Part shown: piece after piece, positions 61,901 through 64,000 of the stretch
Layout of the letters: each line of letters starts with the position of its first letter
Numbering within the stretch: the first letter of the stretch is position 1
DNA from: Strigomonas culicis
Lineage: Eukaryota > Euglenozoa > Kinetoplastea > Trypanosomatida > Trypanosomatidae
Direction: 5' to 3'
Assembly (NCBI GenBank): GCA_000482145.1
Contig: AUXH01000026.1
Span: 1-64,000, forward strand
DNA: 64,000 bases
The notes under the pieces: model-generated
What the model was told of the DNA's origin: nothing
Database searches by the model: none
The model's input: the letters and a program-made list of their open reading frames with translations, nothing else
Made by a program: the position numbers and the translations under genes

Positions 61901-63392
61901 TGTGCTGCACCACCTTCTCCGCACTCGCTGCGGTGTGCTGATCCTCCGCCTGATGCAGCTGCTGCAGGAGGAGCAGCATGCTGCTAACGATGTAGAAGAG
62001 ATGCGCACAAAACGTAGCTGTTCCCTGCGGATCAGAGGAATCACTGTGGACGTAAGTCAATGCACTGGACAAATAGCACTCCCAGAGGGGCTCCGCTCCC
62101 GGTTCCCTCAGATCCCGTGAGCCGCTTGCTTGCGCTTGGATGGACTCGAATAAGACACGCTCCCGAGTGAGCTGAAATAAAGAGGACGGGGACACATCCA
62201 TGCGAGCCTTGTGACGCGCATGCACGCCTTCACTCGATGCGCGAGGCTGCCGCACATAGTCGGTCGAGGTGAGGATGCAACGCTTTAAGCTTGCCCGTTC
62301 CTTCGGCGAGAGGTGTTGGTATACCGTTGGATCGATCAACAGCTCACAGTCGCTTTCCGTTGCTGTGCGCAGAGACGGCCATGCCACCGCCACAAACCGT
62401 GCGCATATGAGTTCGCGATAGGTTTCATGGACCCATTGGAGGAAGGAGTCCCCATGAGCCGACTTCGATGTGAGCGGGGCGCCCGGTTGTGACGTAGCTT
62501 CTGTTGCGCCTGGTATCTTGGGCAGCAGGTGCCGACTGCCGTCATCCCACGCGACGGTGTAGACGCGCAGCAACTGTTCGGGCGAGAGGTCCTCGGCCAC
62601 GTCCTGCAGACAACACAAGAGCCAGAAGGGCGGCACCGCCAGGCTCGCGAGCAGCGGGGCGGCGATCTCCAACAAGCAGAGCACCTGCTGGACGAAAAGC
62701 TTCCGCGCGGCGCCGTCGGCCTCGCGCAGTACAGGTACACAGTTTCCTTGGGAGCAAGTCTCTGGAATGACTTCCACCTGGCCCCTCCGTACGAGCACCT
62801 CCCTATAGTACCGTGCAAACGCAGCGCTCTGGTGGGTGAACATGTGCCGCTCCACGGTTTCCGTCAGGCTTACAAGAAAAGCATGAAGTGTGTTTTCCGT
62901 GTGATAGGTCTTCAGTAAGATCATCACTTGAGACAGTTTGTCAACAAAGGGGTACACAGAAGATGTCCGAAAGGCAGTGCCACGCGTCCAATCCGCAGGA
63001 AGCGTTAGGCCCTCCTTTTCGTACGCCTCACGCGTCAACGCGGAAGGCACTTCGATTGTCTTATGAACGGCAAATCCGCTTTGAAGTACGATTCGCCGCA
63101 CGATAAGTTTGAGTATGTGCGCCGAAAGCATGGCGTGGGATATCTCCATCAGCGAGAGCCCTTCCAGCAAAAAGAGCAACTCGCGGCTCGAGTAGTGATG
63201 AACAGAAGGTAACACAGTTAAAAGTAAGACCGTGTTCGAGTATGGAAACTCATGTAGCTGCCCCAACGCCCGGACCGTAACGCTGGCACAGTACGTATCG
63301 TAGTATCGGATGGAGCGATACGCCTCCTTTGCGAGACGGGATAGTACACGGTTGTTGTTTCGGCAAAAAAGTGAGTGGTACGTACTGGACAT
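58953..63392 (-). CDS. Large hypothetical protein, 1479 aa
   Basis: I cannot name this protein. Read leftward from ATG 63392. It is a long, mostly helical protein with many Leu/Ala/Arg/His residues and no membrane segment or signal peptide. The N-terminal part (RVLSRLAKEAYRSIRYYDTY, VTVRALGQLHEFPYSN, ELLFLLEGLSLMEISHAML) has the spacing of helical repeats seen in kinetoplastid mitochondrial RNA-processing proteins. The C-terminus (VHKVIMDAATGVRILCETHAG, IRKALVVIEKE) could be a RAP-like or similar end domain. Both points are inference. A small out-of-frame ATG lies 4 nt upstream of the start. The frame is open throughout with host-like codon use. Confidence 0.65.
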   Translation of the reverse strand: MSSTYHSLFCRNNNRVLSRLAKEAYRSIRYYDTYCASVTVRALGQLHEFPYSNTVLLLTVLPSVHHYSSRELLFLLEGLSLMEISHAMLSAHILKLIVRRIVLQSGFAVHKTIEVPSALTREAYEKEGLTLPADWTRGTAFRTSSVYPFVDKLSQVMILLKTYHTENTLHAFLVSLTETVERHMFTHQSAAFARYYREVLVRRGQVEVIPETCSQGNCVPVLREADGAARKLFVQQVLCLLEIAAPLLASLAVPPFWLLCCLQDVAEDLSPEQLLRVYTVAWDDGSRHLLPKIPGATEATSQPGAPLTSKSAHGDSFLQWVHETYRELICARFVAVAWPSLRTATESDCELLIDPTVYQHLSPKERASLKRCILTSTDYVRQPRASSEGVHARHKARMDVSPSSLFQLTRERVLFESIQAQASGSRDLREPGAEPLWECYLSSALTYVHSDSSDPQGTATFCAHLFYIVSSMLLLLQQLHQAEDQHTAASAEKVVQHTCSLLRLLAHVLAESSTFSKREETHLLREVARVLKDINVDAAPATHANGSISLLSWARGHLPQNGVLFESLVAELAQAALLLSQRWVRHLGETHTLCEYDGGAACPHSGTDADAPTLAAKETTKGVPRLVSQHIIEAVLQWRTAEQFSAVLLAALRGLPPPPADHPDRCGAATAHRAVAPSREDTLRFLAPSSWPHVSQLLPRLLLEQNRGAPFLSLCDGQTRHLEDAHHRDLVVSFVNTLHMLDVTLAMASRTGADTAAWAECVEWPRALRGTLQEVLLSTELYAVTQFVRRAVDLFGVYWTASALGSILEKDSGSSLWMDTAQKLLSVCFQTNGQRADRTRRRRRALPPATLAELELLLNSMLQWHPFFRSSDTIVNQCESVRTPLGGTYLSKSGGLLDAVSVPARPPSGIAPTTALARFASPLSGPSGLLCRGRQHATLVYQRSLRENRLLFSSHAAYVDEMGAGTALGPATDTRDGAQWVTEASGCEPYRSVVEILLSAAKRATWNRSQAGHTLAHVYGLSLRWQRRVPLIEQWWHSSLSLRRSPTHSVRNDEAHGDRDGRHPFTCMCMQLWGVRMEAATGPSMRASRAVGQNTLGKDVDTLDLLRWYDILLVYNRERNVLSGDSDTVEDTASRVLTLHVPTTGVGIADVSLLPLYTLLMRFRILASIWLHTTWGRAGADAERKTVSGRVLLRPTIALLTEVEHNMRCEDGQGQTMTKEMHTLASFLHAQVLPYCMVQLLTKADGAQEAGCERDSWCVVRALDYVRDALGRLAPFPEEKAALQAALDALHRVARTYAHPSHGGVPTRRCAALPNDGPHSGLAHGRHEPHGTPRLFLMDMLARMARLRRGEDGALDHQDEEDRLLFLLSHALLDRRGSTHRPPCEGARPPALPEHRLAHMCARLVTAVDLRTLVCVYDPMIPFYDTHETVQQVQVVHKVIMDAATGVRILCETHAGWFEIETIRKALVVIEKETFSFLP

Positions 63393-64000
63393 TCATGAAG
63401 ACCTTCTTTATTTTAACAACTGATGTCTCAAAAAAAAAAAAAAAGAGGCCGTGTGGGAAAGAGAGACAGTCAAGCAAAACTGTAAGTATCCAGTAAATGG
63501 TAAAAGACAACACATTTGAGTACGAAATAGGTAAAAAGCAAATACAGAAACCCAGAATAAAGAAAATGTACTATTGCTTCATATTGCAGTTCTTACGATA
63601 AATGGTGAAGTGAAGCGTAAGAAGATGCAAGGTGTAGCTACATACCGTTAGAAACCCCCAAAAAAAAACCTCAAGATGACAATGATGATTAAAAAAGGGC
63701 GTATGCTCTAACGATAGCACGAACAAAAAGGAATTAAAAAAAGTCCGAGCATTAAGTATCCTTCCCTTTTTGTCATTCGTAAAAAAAAAAAAGAAATGCA
63801 ATTGCAAACATGAAATGTAAAAAAAAACTTGTCTTCTTTTTAGACTGCCTCTCATTCACACGAAGAGAAGGAAAAAGGAAAATGAAATACGCCTCTAATC
63901 CTTCTGTACGTAAAAAAAAAAAGAATAAGCAATTGCAATCATGAACTTCAAAAAAAAAAGGTGATATACCCTTCCTCTTCCTCTTCTTGAAATAACGAGA
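63393..64000. other. Upstream spacer of the last leftward gene, with imperfect direct repeat
   Basis: A-rich on the plus strand. Read leftward, the T-run (63444-63430) is followed by AG at 63428-63427 and another at 63421-63420, the candidate splice acceptors. An imperfect direct repeat of about 50 bp lies at 63779-63827 and 63910-63959. The window ends without reaching another gene. Confidence 0.55.
63779..63959. repeat. Imperfect 50-bp direct repeat (two copies)
   Basis: Copies at 63779-63827 and 63910-63959 share the order GT, long A-run, GAA, GCAATTGCAA, CATGAA, A-run. They differ at several bases and are about 131 bp apart. Confidence 0.7.

Overview
The window is nuclear DNA of a kinetoplastid protist, most likely a trypanosomatid. 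All protein genes are intronless and closely spaced, and they lie head-to-tail on one strand. GC-rich reading frames alternate with AT-rich spacers. Most starts are preceded by a polypyrimidine tract and an AG, the signal for spliced-leader trans-splicing. The gene content fits: mitochondrial calcium uniporter family, axonemal EFHC1/Rib72, kinetoplastid-type hypotheticals and a C/D snoRNA cluster inside a transcription unit. I cannot assign a genus from sequence alone.

Layout: 19 protein genes run rightward from 0.55 to 51.2 kb as one polycistronic unit: Dabb protein, pseudokinase, MCU-family protein, MATE transporter, histidine phosphatase, LRR protein, glutaredoxin, a 3136-aa parallel beta-helix protein, three hypotheticals, WD40 protein, EFHC1/Rib72, Sep15-like protein, 2-oxoglutarate dehydrogenase E1, PIKfyve/Fab1-type lipid kinase, TMEM222-like protein, VPS18 and TatD-like nuclease. 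A 1.39-kb spacer at 45.4-46.8 kb carries three well supported C/D box snoRNAs and one probable one. Three of them have guides I can match to conserved LSU rRNA segments.

From 51.7 kb to the end all genes are leftward: XRN-family nuclease, a probably myristoylated low-complexity protein and two large hypotheticals. The junction at 51.2-51.7 kb is therefore a convergent strand-switch region. It is unusually GC-rich and holds two strong inverted repeats. The XRN gene is broken near its 5' end by an 11-bp tandem duplication that shifts the frame.

No operon-like functional clustering is expected in such a genome. Recurrent themes are mitochondrion (MCU, OGDH E1, perhaps two hypotheticals), endosome/lysosome trafficking (PIKfyve, VPS18), flagellum (EFHC1) and rRNA modification (snoRNAs).
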